Part shown: piece by piece, positions 47,558 to 56,621 of the stretch | Layout of the letters: every line of letters starts with the position of its first letter | Position numbering within the stretch: the stretch's first letter is position 1 | Assembly: GCF_028745735.1 (NCBI RefSeq) | Contig: NZ_JAQZSM010000009.1 | Location: 1-64,000 of the forward strand | DNA length: 64,000 nucleotides | Reading direction: 5' to 3' | Source: Roseinatronobacter alkalisoli | GTDB taxonomy: Bacteria > Pseudomonadota > Alphaproteobacteria > Rhodobacterales > Rhodobacteraceae | Made by a program: the position numbers and the translations under genes | The notes under the pieces: generated by a model | Database searches by the model: none | Seen by the model: only the letters and a program-made list of their open reading frames with translations | What the model was told of the DNA's origin: nothing

Positions 47558-48175
47558 TCAGGTGTCAGGGTCCAGAAAACCCAGACCACGCAAATAGACG
47601 CCGACACCGCTTTCCAGAAGCTCTTCTGGGGTGAAAGGCGCGCGCGCGCCGGGGGTGCCACGGGCATAAACGGCAACGATACCGTGGCTTAACGCGGTGA
47701 TATGGGCCGCAAACATCGCGGCCGGCGGGCGGCGGTCGGGCGGCATGCGCGCCGATAAATCCGCAGCAGCGCGGATCAGAACCTGATTGGCCCGCGCGCA
47801 GGCGGCAGCAAGTTCCTTGCTGGCATTCACCGGAATGCCTGATTCGAACATGGACATGTAATGCCCCGGATGCTTGCGCGCAAAGGCAAGATAGGCGCGG
47901 CCCACTGCTTCGAACGCGACAAGGGGCGATGGCTGGCCGTCCTGATATGCAAACTCCAGCACATCGGCCAGCAGGTCATAGCCCTGCCGCGCGATCTCGA
48001 TGATCAGTTCCTCGCGTCCGGTGAAATGACGATAGGGGGCGGCGGCTGACACATCTGCGCGTTTGGCCGCTTCGGCCATGGTAAACCCTTGCGGGCCGGT
48101 TTCCGCAATCAGTTCCAGCGCGGCCTCTACCAGGGCCTGCCGCAGATTTCCGTGATGATAGCCTCGCTTGGCCAT
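47558..48175 (-). CDS. TetR/AcrR-family transcriptional regulator
   Basis: 205 residues. N-terminal helix-turn-helix: GYHHGNLRQALVEAALELIAETGPQGFTMAEAAKRADVSAAAPYRHFTGREELI. The C-terminal ligand domain has the WHG-like pattern (FEAVGRAYLAFARKHPGHYMSMF, FAAHITALSHGIVAVYARG). Such regulators usually repress nearby transport or metabolic genes; no obvious efflux pump is adjacent, so the target could be itself, the DUF2852 gene downstream, or remote. Confidence 0.93.
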   Translation of the reverse strand: MAKRGYHHGNLRQALVEAALELIAETGPQGFTMAEAAKRADVSAAAPYRHFTGREELIIEIARQGYDLLADVLEFAYQDGQPSPLVAFEAVGRAYLAFARKHPGHYMSMFESGIPVNASKELAAACARANQVLIRAAADLSARMPPDRRPPAAMFAAHITALSHGIVAVYARGTPGARAPFTPEELLESGVGVYLRGLGFLDPDT

Positions 48176-48335
48176 GCCCGCCCTGTCTGATTACCTGATC
48201 CTTCATAGAACAATACAGGCCGGAGTGGAAATCCGTTTTGACCCGGATTTTTGCTGAATCAACATGTTAGCGCATAGCGGCAACGCAGCGGCATGACAGA
48301 TGCAGCGCGGGCCCGCCGAAAACAGCCACGATGGC

Positions 48336-48364
48336 TTGCATTGCCCGGCGCGAACGCATAGATA
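48336..48364 (+). promoter_or_regulatory. promoter candidate for the SRP RNA
   Basis: TTGCAT (48336-48341), 17-bp spacer, TAGATA (48359-48364), with the predicted RNA 5' end 8 nt downstream. The arrangement matches the tRNA-Thr promoter at 19632-19660. Confidence 0.5.
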
Positions 48365-48371
48365 CCCCCGC

Positions 48372-48465
48372 GAGAGGCTGGCGCGGGCAAACGCCTTGCC
48401 AACCCGGTCAGGTCCGGAAGGAAGCAGCCGCAGCATTTTCCGTTTGGGTCGCTGTCCAGTCTCTC
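48372..48465 (+). ncRNA. ffs: signal recognition particle RNA (4.5S)
   Basis: The universally conserved SRP domain is present: GGTCAGGTCCGGAAGGAAGC with the GGAA tetraloop and the symmetric and asymmetric loops bound by Ffh. The flanks fold into one long hairpin: GAGAG-GCTGG (48372-48381) with CCAG-TCTCTC, then GCG/CGC and CAAACG/CGTTTG. The outer pairing sets the ends at 48372 and 48465, about 94 nt, the size of the small bacterial SRP RNA. It lies alone between TetR and the cytochrome gene. Confidence 0.93.
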
Positions 48466-48501
48466 ACCTGCATCATCCGGAAAATGGCGATACGCAGAAA
48501 G

Positions 48502-48912
48502 CTATTGTTGCAGGCTGCGCAGGTAGTCGAACAAGGCCGCCCCCCCCTGACGCAATTCAACATGCATTTCCGCGCTGGCATCCGGGTTACCCGTTGCACG
48601 CTGCAGGAACTGTTCGGGATTGGTCAGATAGGCCACGAAATTATCCTGCGTCCAGCTGACACTGCGGTTACGCGCGGCACGCATTGCGTCGGAATAAAAC
48701 CGAAAATCCCCGTCAGACCCCGCGACCCGTCCGGCAATGCCATAGAGGTTCGGGCCACTGCGCCCGCCACGCGCCAGAACCGTGCCATCGGGCGCAGTGA
48801 CAGCGTGACAGGTTCTGCAATCCGCCCACATGCGTTCGCCCGCCTGCACCCCCGGGGCAAGCGCAGCAAAGGCCAGAACCGTTGCGGCAAATATGCGACG
48901 CTGTTTCACCAT
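48502..48912 (-). CDS. small exported c-type cytochrome
   Basis: 136 residues from MVKQRRIFAATVLAFAALAPGVQA, a signal peptide, so the haem protein is periplasmic. A single haem site CRTCH (C32-H36) and a class-I-like fold: RGGRSGPNLYGIAGRVAGS, and a likely Met ligand in SAEMHVEL. It belongs to the c2/c550-type monohaem cytochromes that carry electrons between bc1 and oxidases or other partners. The start at 48912 is preferred because it opens directly into the signal peptide. No oxidase gene is adjacent. Confidence 0.9.
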   Translation of the reverse strand: MVKQRRIFAATVLAFAALAPGVQAGERMWADCRTCHAVTAPDGTVLARGGRSGPNLYGIAGRVAGSDGDFRFYSDAMRAARNRSVSWTQDNFVAYLTNPEQFLQRATGNPDASAEMHVELRQGGAALFDYLRSLQQ

Positions 48913-49015
48913 GCCCCCTTCGGCGTTAACTGCTGTCAGATATAGCATCACGGCGCATCAATACAAGCAGACCCGCACCCGCGCGGGCATAAAGGCACGG
49001 AACCGTGTTCCACGC

Positions 49016-49840
49016 TTACGGCTTCATCCGGTATCCGCTGCGCAACCAGAACCAGCACAGCACGCAGACAGCCAGCGCAGTAGCCCCGGCGACAAACAGC
49101 CCCAGCACCGGCGACGCATCGGACGCCCCGATCATGCCATAACGCGCCCCGTCAATCAGATAGAACACCGGATTGAACCGGCTGATGGTTTCCAGCACCG
49201 GCGGCAACCCCGAGATGGAATAGAATGTCCCCGACAGGAACGACAACGGCACCACGATGAAATTCGTGATCGCGGCGATCTGGTCGAACTTGTTGGAAAT
49301 GATGCCCGCCGCAATCCCGATCGCGCCCAGCAGCACCGCCCCCAGCGTCAGAAAGGCCAGCAGCCACAAGGGATGCGCTATTCCCTGCCCCAGCAGCAGC
49401 CACAACGCCAGCACGATCACCAGACCGACAACCAACCCGCGCACAAGCCCACCTGCAAGATAGCCCAGCACCAGTTCCAGCGGCGACAGCGGCGGCATCA
49501 GCGTGTCAACGATATTGCCCTGCACCTTGGAAATCACGATGGAGGATGATGTATTGGCAAAACTGTTCTGGATAACCGTCATCATCAGGATACCCGGCGC
49601 AAGGAACTGGATGAAGGGCACGCCCAGCACATCGCCGCGCGCAGGCCCGATTGCCAGCGAAAACACCGCCAGAAACAGACCGGCGGTGACCAGTGGTGCC
49701 ACCAGCGTCTGGGTCCAGACAACAATGAACCGCATCACCTCGCGCCATGCCAGCGCCTGCAACCCCAGCCAGTTCATACGCCCGAACCGGCGCATTCCCA
49801 TGTCCATCCTGTCGGGGGACTGAATCTTCTGTTCCAACAT
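49016..49840 (-). CDS. ABC-2 type transporter permease
   Basis: 274 residues with six membrane segments and the ABC-2 pattern: REVMRFIVVWTQTLVAPLVTAGLFLAVF, FLAPGILMMTVIQNSFANTSSSIVISKVQGNIVDTLMPPLSPLELVLGYL, and FIVVPLSFLSGTFYSISGLPPVLETISRFNPVFYLIDGARYGMIG. The last motif is typical of exporters of polysaccharide or lipid precursors and of NodJ/YadH-type permeases. No ATP-binding partner is adjacent, so it must pair with one encoded elsewhere. The substrate is unknown. It is divergent from gcrA. Confidence 0.9.
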   Translation of the reverse strand: MLEQKIQSPDRMDMGMRRFGRMNWLGLQALAWREVMRFIVVWTQTLVAPLVTAGLFLAVFSLAIGPARGDVLGVPFIQFLAPGILMMTVIQNSFANTSSSIVISKVQGNIVDTLMPPLSPLELVLGYLAGGLVRGLVVGLVIVLALWLLLGQGIAHPLWLLAFLTLGAVLLGAIGIAAGIISNKFDQIAAITNFIVVPLSFLSGTFYSISGLPPVLETISRFNPVFYLIDGARYGMIGASDASPVLGLFVAGATALAVCVLCWFWLRSGYRMKP

Positions 49841-50000
49841 TATTACTGCCCTTTCCGGCTTTGACGTGAGATTCGCACGCTTGGTCATTGTATTTATGCA
49901 GCGCGGCTTGTATTTCACCACCTTGTCCATACTCTTGGGCAATAGAATTCCAAAAGGGGCGCGTGACAAGCCCGCCCTGCCGCCAGCCGTGGAGCAGATC

Positions 50001-50678
50001 ATGTCCTGGACCGACGAACGGGTCGAATTGCTGAAGAAAATGTGGATGGAGGGGCAATCCGCCTCTCAGATCGCCAAGGAACTGGGCGGTGTGACGCGCA
50101 ATGCCGTCATCGGCAAGGTGCACCGGTTGGGCCTGTCCAACCGCACCGCTGCGGAAGGGGACGCGTCAGTGACCGCCCCGCCGCCGCCCAGCGAAGATAC
50201 GCCGCCCCCCGCCACCAGCGCCTCGCCCGCCGCCGCGCGCGCCGAAATGCCGAAAGAAGCGCCCGCCGCAGAACCGGCAGCCCCGGTTGTGGATCTGGCA
50301 CAGGCCAAGGCCGAACGCGCCGCGCGCCCCAAACCACCGGAGCCAGCGCCCGAACCTGTCGCGACAGAGGTCACGACCACCCCCGCACCCTATAACCCGC
50401 GCCCGATCATTCCCGCGGGCCAACCACTGCCGCCGCAGCCCTCGACCGATGAAATTGATCCCGAAGCGCTGGCAACTGTGCGCGAAGTCGAAAAGACAGC
50501 CCGCAAACTGTCCTTGCTGGAACTGACCGAACGGACCTGCAAATGGCCCATCGGTGACCCGGCCACGGATAATTTCTGGTTCTGCGGCCTGCCGGTGAAG
50601 CCCGGAAAACCCTATTGCGAAGCGCATGTCGCTGTGGCCTTCCAACCCATGAGCAGCCGACGCGACCGTAAACGGTAA
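50001..50678 (+). CDS. gcrA: GcrA-family cell-cycle regulator
   Basis: 225 residues. N-terminal DNA-binding helix-turn-helix MSWTDERVELLKKMWMEGQSASQIAKELGG-VTRNAVIGKVHRLGLS, a Pro/Ala-rich linker (about 50-155), and a C-terminal domain with TCKWPIGDPATDNFWFCGLPVKPGKPYCEAHVAVAF, which binds RNA polymerase sigma factor in Caulobacter. GcrA acts with CcrM methylation to set cell-cycle transcription there. The start at 50001 has GGAG 6 nt upstream; a longer in-frame ORF from 49866 is not needed. Confidence 0.95.
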   Translation: MSWTDERVELLKKMWMEGQSASQIAKELGGVTRNAVIGKVHRLGLSNRTAAEGDASVTAPPPPSEDTPPPATSASPAAARAEMPKEAPAAEPAAPVVDLAQAKAERAARPKPPEPAPEPVATEVTTTPAPYNPRPIIPAGQPLPPQPSTDEIDPEALATVREVEKTARKLSLLELTERTCKWPIGDPATDNFWFCGLPVKPGKPYCEAHVAVAFQPMSSRRDRKR

Positions 50679-50704
50679 ACCCGCGCGCCAGCCAGTATGA
50701 AATG

Positions 50705-50736
50705 AAACCCGCGCCACATCATGGTCGCGGGTTTTT
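50705..50736 (+). terminator. terminator of gcrA
   Basis: AAACCCGCG (50705-50713) and CGCGGGTTT (50726-50734) form a perfect 9-bp stem followed by further T residues. It is 26 bp after the gcrA stop. Confidence 0.8.
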
Positions 50737-50942
50737 CCATTTTGACAGGCCAATTCCGTGGACGCTGACAGAATGTCGCAACATGCCGGGAACCGCCAGA
50801 AGTATGTTGACGAAAGAAGTCAGGTATAATATCCGACGACATCAGTAGGGATTACGCGGCTTTCCGCAACAGCCAGGTGCCTTGTGGCACCATCGCCAAC
50901 AGGGTTCCTGCATTGTAACTCAGACCCCTGAAAGAGGTTCAC

Positions 50943-51929
50943 ATGACAATTTTGCGCAATTCCGTCTTCGCATTGGCAGCTTTCGCCGCGACGCCCACGC
51001 TGGCAGATATCACATTGTATTCAGGCCGCGGCGAGTCACTGGTCGCGCCCATTATCGAAGCCTTCACCGCACAGACCGGCATTGATGTGAATGTGCGCTA
51101 CGCAGGCACTGCCGAACTGGCCATTCTGCTGCAGGAAGAAGGCGATGCATCGCCTGCCGATCTGTATTGGGCGCAGGATGCAGCGGCCCTTGGTGCAGTG
51201 GTCGATCTGTTCGCCCCCCTGCCTGATGCGCTGATTGCCGATGTGCCCGCCGCCTATCGCGACAGCGAAAACCGCTGGGTCGCAACATCCGGCCGTGGCC
51301 GCGTTGTTGCCTATTCCCCGGAGCGCGTCAGCGAAGAAGACCTGCCCGCGTCGATCTTTGATCTGACTGATGAACAATGGAAGGGCCGCATTGCGCTGCC
51401 CGCCACCAACGGTTCTTTCCTGGCCCATGTCACCGCGATGCGCGTCATTCACGGCGAAGAAACGACCCGCGAATGGCTGGAAGGGATCGCGGCCAATGAA
51501 CCCGTTGCCGTGCGCAACAACACCGCCCTTATTCAGGCCATCGGCGATGGCGAGGCCGATATCGGGATCACCAACAACTACTATCTGGTGCGTTTCCTGA
51601 ACCGTGACGCAGAATTCCCCGTCACCCAGACACTGTTCGCGAATGAAGGCGATATCGGCAACCTGTTGCTGGTCGCCGGCATGGGCGTTCTGGAAAGTTC
51701 CGATCACAAGGAAGACGCGCAGGCTTTCATCGAATTCCTGCTGTCGCCTGCGGCACAGCAGTATTTCACCGGCGAAGTGTCGGAATTCCCGATTGTTCCG
51801 GGCACAATTGTCACACGTCAGGATATCAACATTGACGATGTGACCCGTGTTGCGCCAGAAGTCGACCTGAACACCATCGGCGATCTGGAAGGCACATTGG
51901 AAATGCTGCGTGAAGTTGGGCTGATTTGA
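50943..51929 (+). CDS. fbpA: ferric iron ABC transporter, periplasmic binding protein
   Basis: 328 residues with a signal peptide (cleaved near TLA-DITLYSGRG). The start of the mature protein, ITLYSGRGESLVAPIIEAFTAQTGIDVNVRYAG, and the adjacent tyrosine pair Y213-Y214 in GITNNYYLVRF are typical of FbpA/FutA-type Fe(III)-binding proteins, in which these tyrosines ligate iron. It starts a three-gene transporter operon (binding protein, permease, ATPase). The 264-bp gap upstream holds the gcrA terminator; I see no clear iron-responsive box. Confidence 0.93.
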   Translation: MTILRNSVFALAAFAATPTLADITLYSGRGESLVAPIIEAFTAQTGIDVNVRYAGTAELAILLQEEGDASPADLYWAQDAAALGAVVDLFAPLPDALIADVPAAYRDSENRWVATSGRGRVVAYSPERVSEEDLPASIFDLTDEQWKGRIALPATNGSFLAHVTAMRVIHGEETTREWLEGIAANEPVAVRNNTALIQAIGDGEADIGITNNYYLVRFLNRDAEFPVTQTLFANEGDIGNLLLVAGMGVLESSDHKEDAQAFIEFLLSPAAQQYFTGEVSEFPIVPGTIVTRQDINIDDVTRVAPEVDLNTIGDLEGTLEMLREVGLI

Positions 51930-53524
51930 ACCTGAGCACCGCAATAACACCGGGCCTGTGGCGCATGCCACGGGCCCGCGTGATCTTTTCGGCCCTCGGT
52001 CTTGCGATCGGGGGCCTGATGGTATTGCCGCTGATCTGGCTTGTCATGCGCGCATTCCAGGCCGATCTGGCCACTGTGATCGACATGTTCACGCGCCCGC
52101 GCACGCTGCAATTGCTGGGTAACACCTTCGCACTGGTGGTCTGCACGCTGGTGCTGGCCACAGCAATGGCGCTGCCGCTGGCATGGCTGGTCAGCCGCAC
52201 TGACCTGAAATACCGCAGGGTTGTCAATATTCTGGCGGTCATTCCGCTGGCCACACCGGGCTATGTGATGGCCTATGCACTGATTGGCCTGTCAGGCAAT
52301 TTCGGTTTCATGAATCAGGTCTTTGGCTTCACCATTCCGCGCCTGCAAGGGCTGTGGGGGGCAACGCTGGCGCTGGCGCTTTATACATTTCCCTATATCT
52401 ATCTGAATCTGCGCGCGGCTTTTTCCGGGCTGGACCAGTCGCTGGAAGAAGCGGCGCGCGCGCTTGGGGCCACGCCGCGCGAAGTGTTCTTCCGCGTCAC
52501 CCTACCCCATCTGATGCCCGCGCTGATGGCGGGCTGGCTGGTGGTGGGTCTTTATGTTATCGGCGATTTCGGGGCGGTGGCGCTGATGCGGTATGAAGTG
52601 TTCAGCTACGCCATCTATCTGCAATATTCCGCCATGTTTGACCGTGTCTATGCCGCATGGCTGGCGCTGATGCTGATCGCCATCGCATTGTCTGTCGTTT
52701 GGTGGGAAAGCCGCCTGCGCGAGGGCGCGCATTTTGCCCGCACCGGGTCCGGCGCGGGCACAGGGCGGCGGCGCCTGTCACTGTCGCTGCCCGGTCAATT
52801 TATTGGCTGGGGCTTCGTTGTGGTGGTTGTGCTGGCATCGATCGGATTGCCGGTTGCCGTCCTGAGCTTCTGGATGGTGCGGCTTGATGATCTGCCCACA
52901 GTGCTGCCTGCGCTGGTCCGCGCGTTCTCGCAATCGCTGTCGGTTGCGGTGCCATCGGCACTGATGGCCGCAGCAATGGCGCTGCCGGTCGCGGTGCTGG
53001 CGGTGCGCTATCCCTCGCGCCTGTCAACCTTCATCAACCGGCTGGCCTTTGTGGGATATGCGGTGCCCGCGCTAGCCTTTGCGCTGGCTTTCGTGTTCTT
53101 TTCCCTGAACGCTGCGCGGTTCCTGTATCAGACCCAGTTTCTGCTGGTCACTGTCTATGCGCTCAGCTTCCTTGCACTGGCGCTTGGTCCCATCCGGTCC
53201 GCGCTGTATCAGGCCCGCCCGTCCGTGGAGGAATCCGCCCGCGCGCTGGGATACGGGCCGTTTTCCGTCTTTGCAAAGGTGACCCTGCCCACGATCCGCC
53301 CCGGTGTGGTGGCGGGCATGGTGCTGGTGTTTGTCATCGCGATGAAGGAATTGCCCATCGCATTCCTGCTGGCCCCCACCGGGTTCCGGCCGCTGTCGAT
53401 CACCATGTTTTCGCGCACATCCGAAGGTATGCTGATGGAAGCCGCGCCCTATGCCGCCGCCATCATGGCGTTTTCCGCCCTTTTCGTAGGCTTCGTTTTG
53501 CGGCATGACAAGAAGGCCGGATAA
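51926..53524 (+). CDS. fbpB: ferric iron ABC transporter, permease (fused)
   Basis: 532 residues, about twelve membrane segments, made of two homologous permease halves as in FbpB/SfuB. Each half has an EAA loop: EEAARALGATPREVFFRVTLPHLMPALMAGW and EESARALGYGPFSVFAKVTLPTIRPGVVAGM. The start appears to be TTG at 51926, overlapping the fbpA stop (TTGA), which implies coupled translation. The ATPase gene follows after 20 bp. Confidence 0.93.
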   Translation: MNLSTAITPGLWRMPRARVIFSALGLAIGGLMVLPLIWLVMRAFQADLATVIDMFTRPRTLQLLGNTFALVVCTLVLATAMALPLAWLVSRTDLKYRRVVNILAVIPLATPGYVMAYALIGLSGNFGFMNQVFGFTIPRLQGLWGATLALALYTFPYIYLNLRAAFSGLDQSLEEAARALGATPREVFFRVTLPHLMPALMAGWLVVGLYVIGDFGAVALMRYEVFSYAIYLQYSAMFDRVYAAWLALMLIAIALSVVWWESRLREGAHFARTGSGAGTGRRRLSLSLPGQFIGWGFVVVVVLASIGLPVAVLSFWMVRLDDLPTVLPALVRAFSQSLSVAVPSALMAAAMALPVAVLAVRYPSRLSTFINRLAFVGYAVPALAFALAFVFFSLNAARFLYQTQFLLVTVYALSFLALALGPIRSALYQARPSVEESARALGYGPFSVFAKVTLPTIRPGVVAGMVLVFVIAMKELPIAFLLAPTGFRPLSITMFSRTSEGMLMEAAPYAAAIMAFSALFVGFVLRHDKKAG

Positions 53525-53544
53525 CGGCCAATGAAAGACATCGC

Positions 53545-54633
53545 ATGACCACCCTGCCCAAAAGCCTGCGTTTCAAAATGCCAGCAGAGGCAACGCCACT
53601 GGGGTTTCGCCCCGCCCCCAAGGCCCTGCTGCTGGAAATCAAACGCCTGCGCAAGCATTTCGCCCATGGCGATGCGCCAGCGGTCGAACGGGTCAGCCTT
53701 GATCTGGGCGAAGGGGAAATGCTGGCGCTGCTGGGTCCGTCAGGCTGCGGCAAGACCACCACATTGCGCATGATCGGCGGGTTTGAAACCCCTGACGAGG
53801 GGACGATCAGCCTGCATGGCGAAGACATTACCAGCCTGCCCCCGGAAGCGCGGGGCATCGGTTTCGTCTTTCAGGATTACGCGCTGTTCCCGCATCTGAG
53901 TGTGCTGGACAATGTGAAATTCGGCCTGCGCAAGCTACCCCGCGCGAAGGCCGTGGCACGTGCGCAGGAAATGCTGGCGCTGGTCGGGCTTTCGGGGCTG
54001 GATGCGCGCAAGCCGCATGAATTGTCGGGCGGGCAGCAACAGCGTGTCGCGCTGGCACGCACCCTTGCAGTTGCGCCGCCCCTTGTGCTGATGGATGAAC
54101 CGTTTTCCAACCTTGATGCCGCGATGCGCGTGGAAACCCGTCAGGAAGTGCGTAAACTGCTGAAAGCCGCAGGATCCGCCGCCATTCTGGTCACCCATGA
54201 TCAGGAAGAAGCGATGGCCGTCGCCGACCGCATCGCCGTCATGGAATCCGGGCGCGTTGTCCAGATTGGCACCCCGGACGAAATTTACCGCAACCCGGTA
54301 TCGGCCTTCGTCGCGTCCTTCCTTGGCCGGTCCAACATTCTGACAGGAACCGCGTCGGGCATGCAGGTGCAGACCGAATTCGGCAACCTGCCCCTCAGTC
54401 GCGCCGCCAATGGTGCCGTGTCGCTGTCGGTGCGCCCCGAACAGATCATGCTGGAACCAGACCCCGATGGCACGGCATCGGTTGTCGGGCGCGAATTCCG
54501 CGGGCATGATCAGTTGTTCTGGGTGCAGGAAGGGGAACGCTGCATGTTGGTGATTTCCGGTGCGGGCGCAAGCATCGAGGTCGGATCAAAAGTACGGTTG
54601 CGGATTTGCGATTGCGTGGTGCCGCTGGCCTGA
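53545..54633 (+). CDS. fbpC: ferric iron ABC transporter, ATP-binding protein
   Basis: 362 residues. Walker A LLGPSGCGKTTTLRMIGG, Q-loop FVFQDYALFPHLSV, signature HELSGGQQQRVALARTLA, Walker B LVLMDEPFSNLD and H-loop LVTHDQEEAMAVADR are all present. A C-terminal TOBE-like regulatory domain follows (LSVRPEQIMLEP). About 28 residues precede the ABC domain; a later Met (residue 12) could be the real start. It ends the iron-uptake operon. Confidence 0.93.
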   Translation: MTTLPKSLRFKMPAEATPLGFRPAPKALLLEIKRLRKHFAHGDAPAVERVSLDLGEGEMLALLGPSGCGKTTTLRMIGGFETPDEGTISLHGEDITSLPPEARGIGFVFQDYALFPHLSVLDNVKFGLRKLPRAKAVARAQEMLALVGLSGLDARKPHELSGGQQQRVALARTLAVAPPLVLMDEPFSNLDAAMRVETRQEVRKLLKAAGSAAILVTHDQEEAMAVADRIAVMESGRVVQIGTPDEIYRNPVSAFVASFLGRSNILTGTASGMQVQTEFGNLPLSRAANGAVSLSVRPEQIMLEPDPDGTASVVGREFRGHDQLFWVQEGERCMLVISGAGASIEVGSKVRLRICDCVVPLA

Positions 54634-54737
54634 CGCGGCACAGGACTTGCCCGCAGTTTTCCCGGTCAGGAAACGGGTTGTTAGTATTTTGCGGCGATGC
54701 TGTTGCCTGAAGTCACTTCCGGGGCGCGCGCAGGCAC

Positions 54738-56138
54738 ATGTTTCAGTCTTCCAGTATTTCAAGCTCTCAGTCTGAACTTGACCGCCTTGCGCGGCAGGCC
54801 GTTGACCTTGGCCATAACGTTGTCATGGTTCACGCCTGCGTCGATATGCTTGATTCCGTTATGGAACATCAGGTCGCACTTGTCGAAGATGCCCAGAAGG
54901 CTGCGGAACGTATTTCCGACGCGAACAATTCGGTCCGCAAGGCCGCTGAAAATGTTGGCCATTCGGTCAGGGACACATTGGAAACTGTCGGGGATTCGGC
55001 AACACGCATCCGTACGACACTGGGCAAAAGCCAGACTATCGCGGAATGGGTACAGACGCTTGACGCGACCATGACCACCATAACCCAGACCCTTGCCGAA
55101 ATGTCCAGTCGTGCAAACGCCATCGGGAACATCGCCCAGCAGGTCAATATGCTGGCCATCAATGCCCGCATCGAAGCGGCCCGGTCGGGTGATGCCGGGC
55201 GCGGATTCGCTGTCGTCGCGCAGGAAATCGACCGCCTGTCACACCAGACTGCGGAAACGACCGAAGGGATCACCGTGTCCATCGGGGATCTGACAGGCAG
55301 CATATCCAGACTGCGCCAGGATTCCGGTGTCATTGCCAAAGCGGCCAGCCAGACCCTGACGGACAATACCGCGATTGACGATGCATTGGGGCAGATCATC
55401 GAAAAAGTCACCCGAAGCGAAGGATCAGTCAGCGAAATCATGACCAAGGCGGCAGATGTTGATGCCGCCAACAGCAGCTTCATGCCGGTATTTTCCACAG
55501 TGAAAAATGGTATCTCGCAAACCGCCGAACATTTGCATGAAGCGCGCCAGCAGCTTGGTGTTGTTGTCGATATCAGCGAATCGATGGTGCAGAAAACCGT
55601 TGAGATGGGCGGCGCATCTGATGATGCGCAGATGATCGAACTGGTTCAGAAAACCGCAGCGGATATGGCGGACGCATTGGAAAAGGCCGTGGATCGTGGT
55701 GAGATCAGCATCGCACAGCTTATGAATTTCACCTATCAGCCCATCCCCGGTACCGCCCCCCAACAGCATCTGGCCCCGTTCACCGAACTGACCGACCGAA
55801 TCTTTCCGCTGTTTCAGGAAGCAGTGCTGCAAGCCAATCCGGGGGTCACATTCTGCGCAGCAGTGGACCGCAACGGTTACCTGCCGACGCATAACAGGAA
55901 ATTCTCAAAACGGCAGACGCATGACACGGAATGGAACGCCGCGCATTCCCGGAACAGGCGTATTTTCAATGATCGCGTCGGGTTGGGCGCAGGGAAGAAC
56001 ACCAAACCATTCCTGTTGCAGATCTATCGCCGCGACATGGGTGGGGGGGAACACCGGATGATGAAGGACATATCCGCACCGATTATTGTAAATGGGCGCC
56101 ACTGGGGCGGCCTGCGGCTGGCCTATGAATACCAGTAG
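54738..56138 (+). CDS. soluble methyl-accepting chemotaxis-like protein
   Basis: 466 residues with no membrane segment. Residues of about 60-300 are chemoreceptor coiled coil; the signalling tip reads ANAIGNIAQQVNMLAINARIEAARSGDAGRGFAVVAQEIDRLSHQTA, a recognisable version of the CheA/CheW-binding hairpin. The C-terminal 110 residues (FCAAVDRNGYLPTHN, NRRIFNDRVGLGAGKNTKPFLLQIYRRDMGGGEHRMMKDISAPIIVNGRHWGGLRLAYE) look like a cache/PAS-type sensor found in cytoplasmic receptors. The ligand is unknown. No che genes are near, so it would feed a remote array. Confidence 0.88.
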   Translation: MFQSSSISSSQSELDRLARQAVDLGHNVVMVHACVDMLDSVMEHQVALVEDAQKAAERISDANNSVRKAAENVGHSVRDTLETVGDSATRIRTTLGKSQTIAEWVQTLDATMTTITQTLAEMSSRANAIGNIAQQVNMLAINARIEAARSGDAGRGFAVVAQEIDRLSHQTAETTEGITVSIGDLTGSISRLRQDSGVIAKAASQTLTDNTAIDDALGQIIEKVTRSEGSVSEIMTKAADVDAANSSFMPVFSTVKNGISQTAEHLHEARQQLGVVVDISESMVQKTVEMGGASDDAQMIELVQKTAADMADALEKAVDRGEISIAQLMNFTYQPIPGTAPQQHLAPFTELTDRIFPLFQEAVLQANPGVTFCAAVDRNGYLPTHNRKFSKRQTHDTEWNAAHSRNRRIFNDRVGLGAGKNTKPFLLQIYRRDMGGGEHRMMKDISAPIIVNGRHWGGLRLAYEYQ

Positions 56139-56209
56139 CGTGTCCAGACCAGATGAGGGGTACCATCAGGGGCCGGGTCATCCCCTACCGCGCGCGCCCA
56201 CCGCCTCCG

Positions 56210-56350
56210 GGTCAGGTGTTGGGATCAGGCATTCTGGGTCAGGCGTCTGGATCAGACCGTCGGGGGGGGGCGTTCCGGATCAGGCGGTCTGGGTCAGGCG
56301 GTCGTCGGCGGACGTTCCGGATCAGGCGGGCGGAGATGGGTCAAGCTGGC
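56210..56350. repeat. degenerate short-unit repeat (GRTCAGGCG)
   Basis: About eight copies of a unit close to GGATCAGGCG / GGGTCAGGCG are strung irregularly 14-28 bp apart, often preceded by TCTG or TTCC (GTTCCGGATCAGGCGG occurs near both 56272 and 56314). The 483-bp gap (56139-56621) around it contains no recognisable gene; reading frames across it only translate the repeat. It may be slipped or expanded intergenic DNA. Confidence 0.6.
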
Positions 56351-56621
56351 ATGATCATACGTCTGACCTGGCCCGACGCTCCCCGGCCCTATCCTTGCAG
56401 CGGTCCCATGCCCTGCGGCAGGATGAAGGCCCGCCCCCGCAATTGCCTCTTTCCGGGGTTTACCGATTCAGCGACTGTGCCATCTGGCCGCGCATGAGCC
56501 TTTGCACGGCAACACCCGCACGCCCCATAAAGAATGCACACCTGTCAGGGCGCCGCAATACTGGCCCGCGGCATCAGAACCGGCGCGCACTCATTCACAT
56601 GACCATCGCGCCGGTCACAAG

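Noticed and set aside
50820-50845. TTGACG...TATAAT promoter for the iron transporter
   Set aside because: The spacer between the two hexamers is only 12 bp, too short for a sigma-70 promoter.
56153-56497. Coding frame over the degenerate repeat region
   Set aside because: It only translates the short repeat unit; no start signal or similarity.
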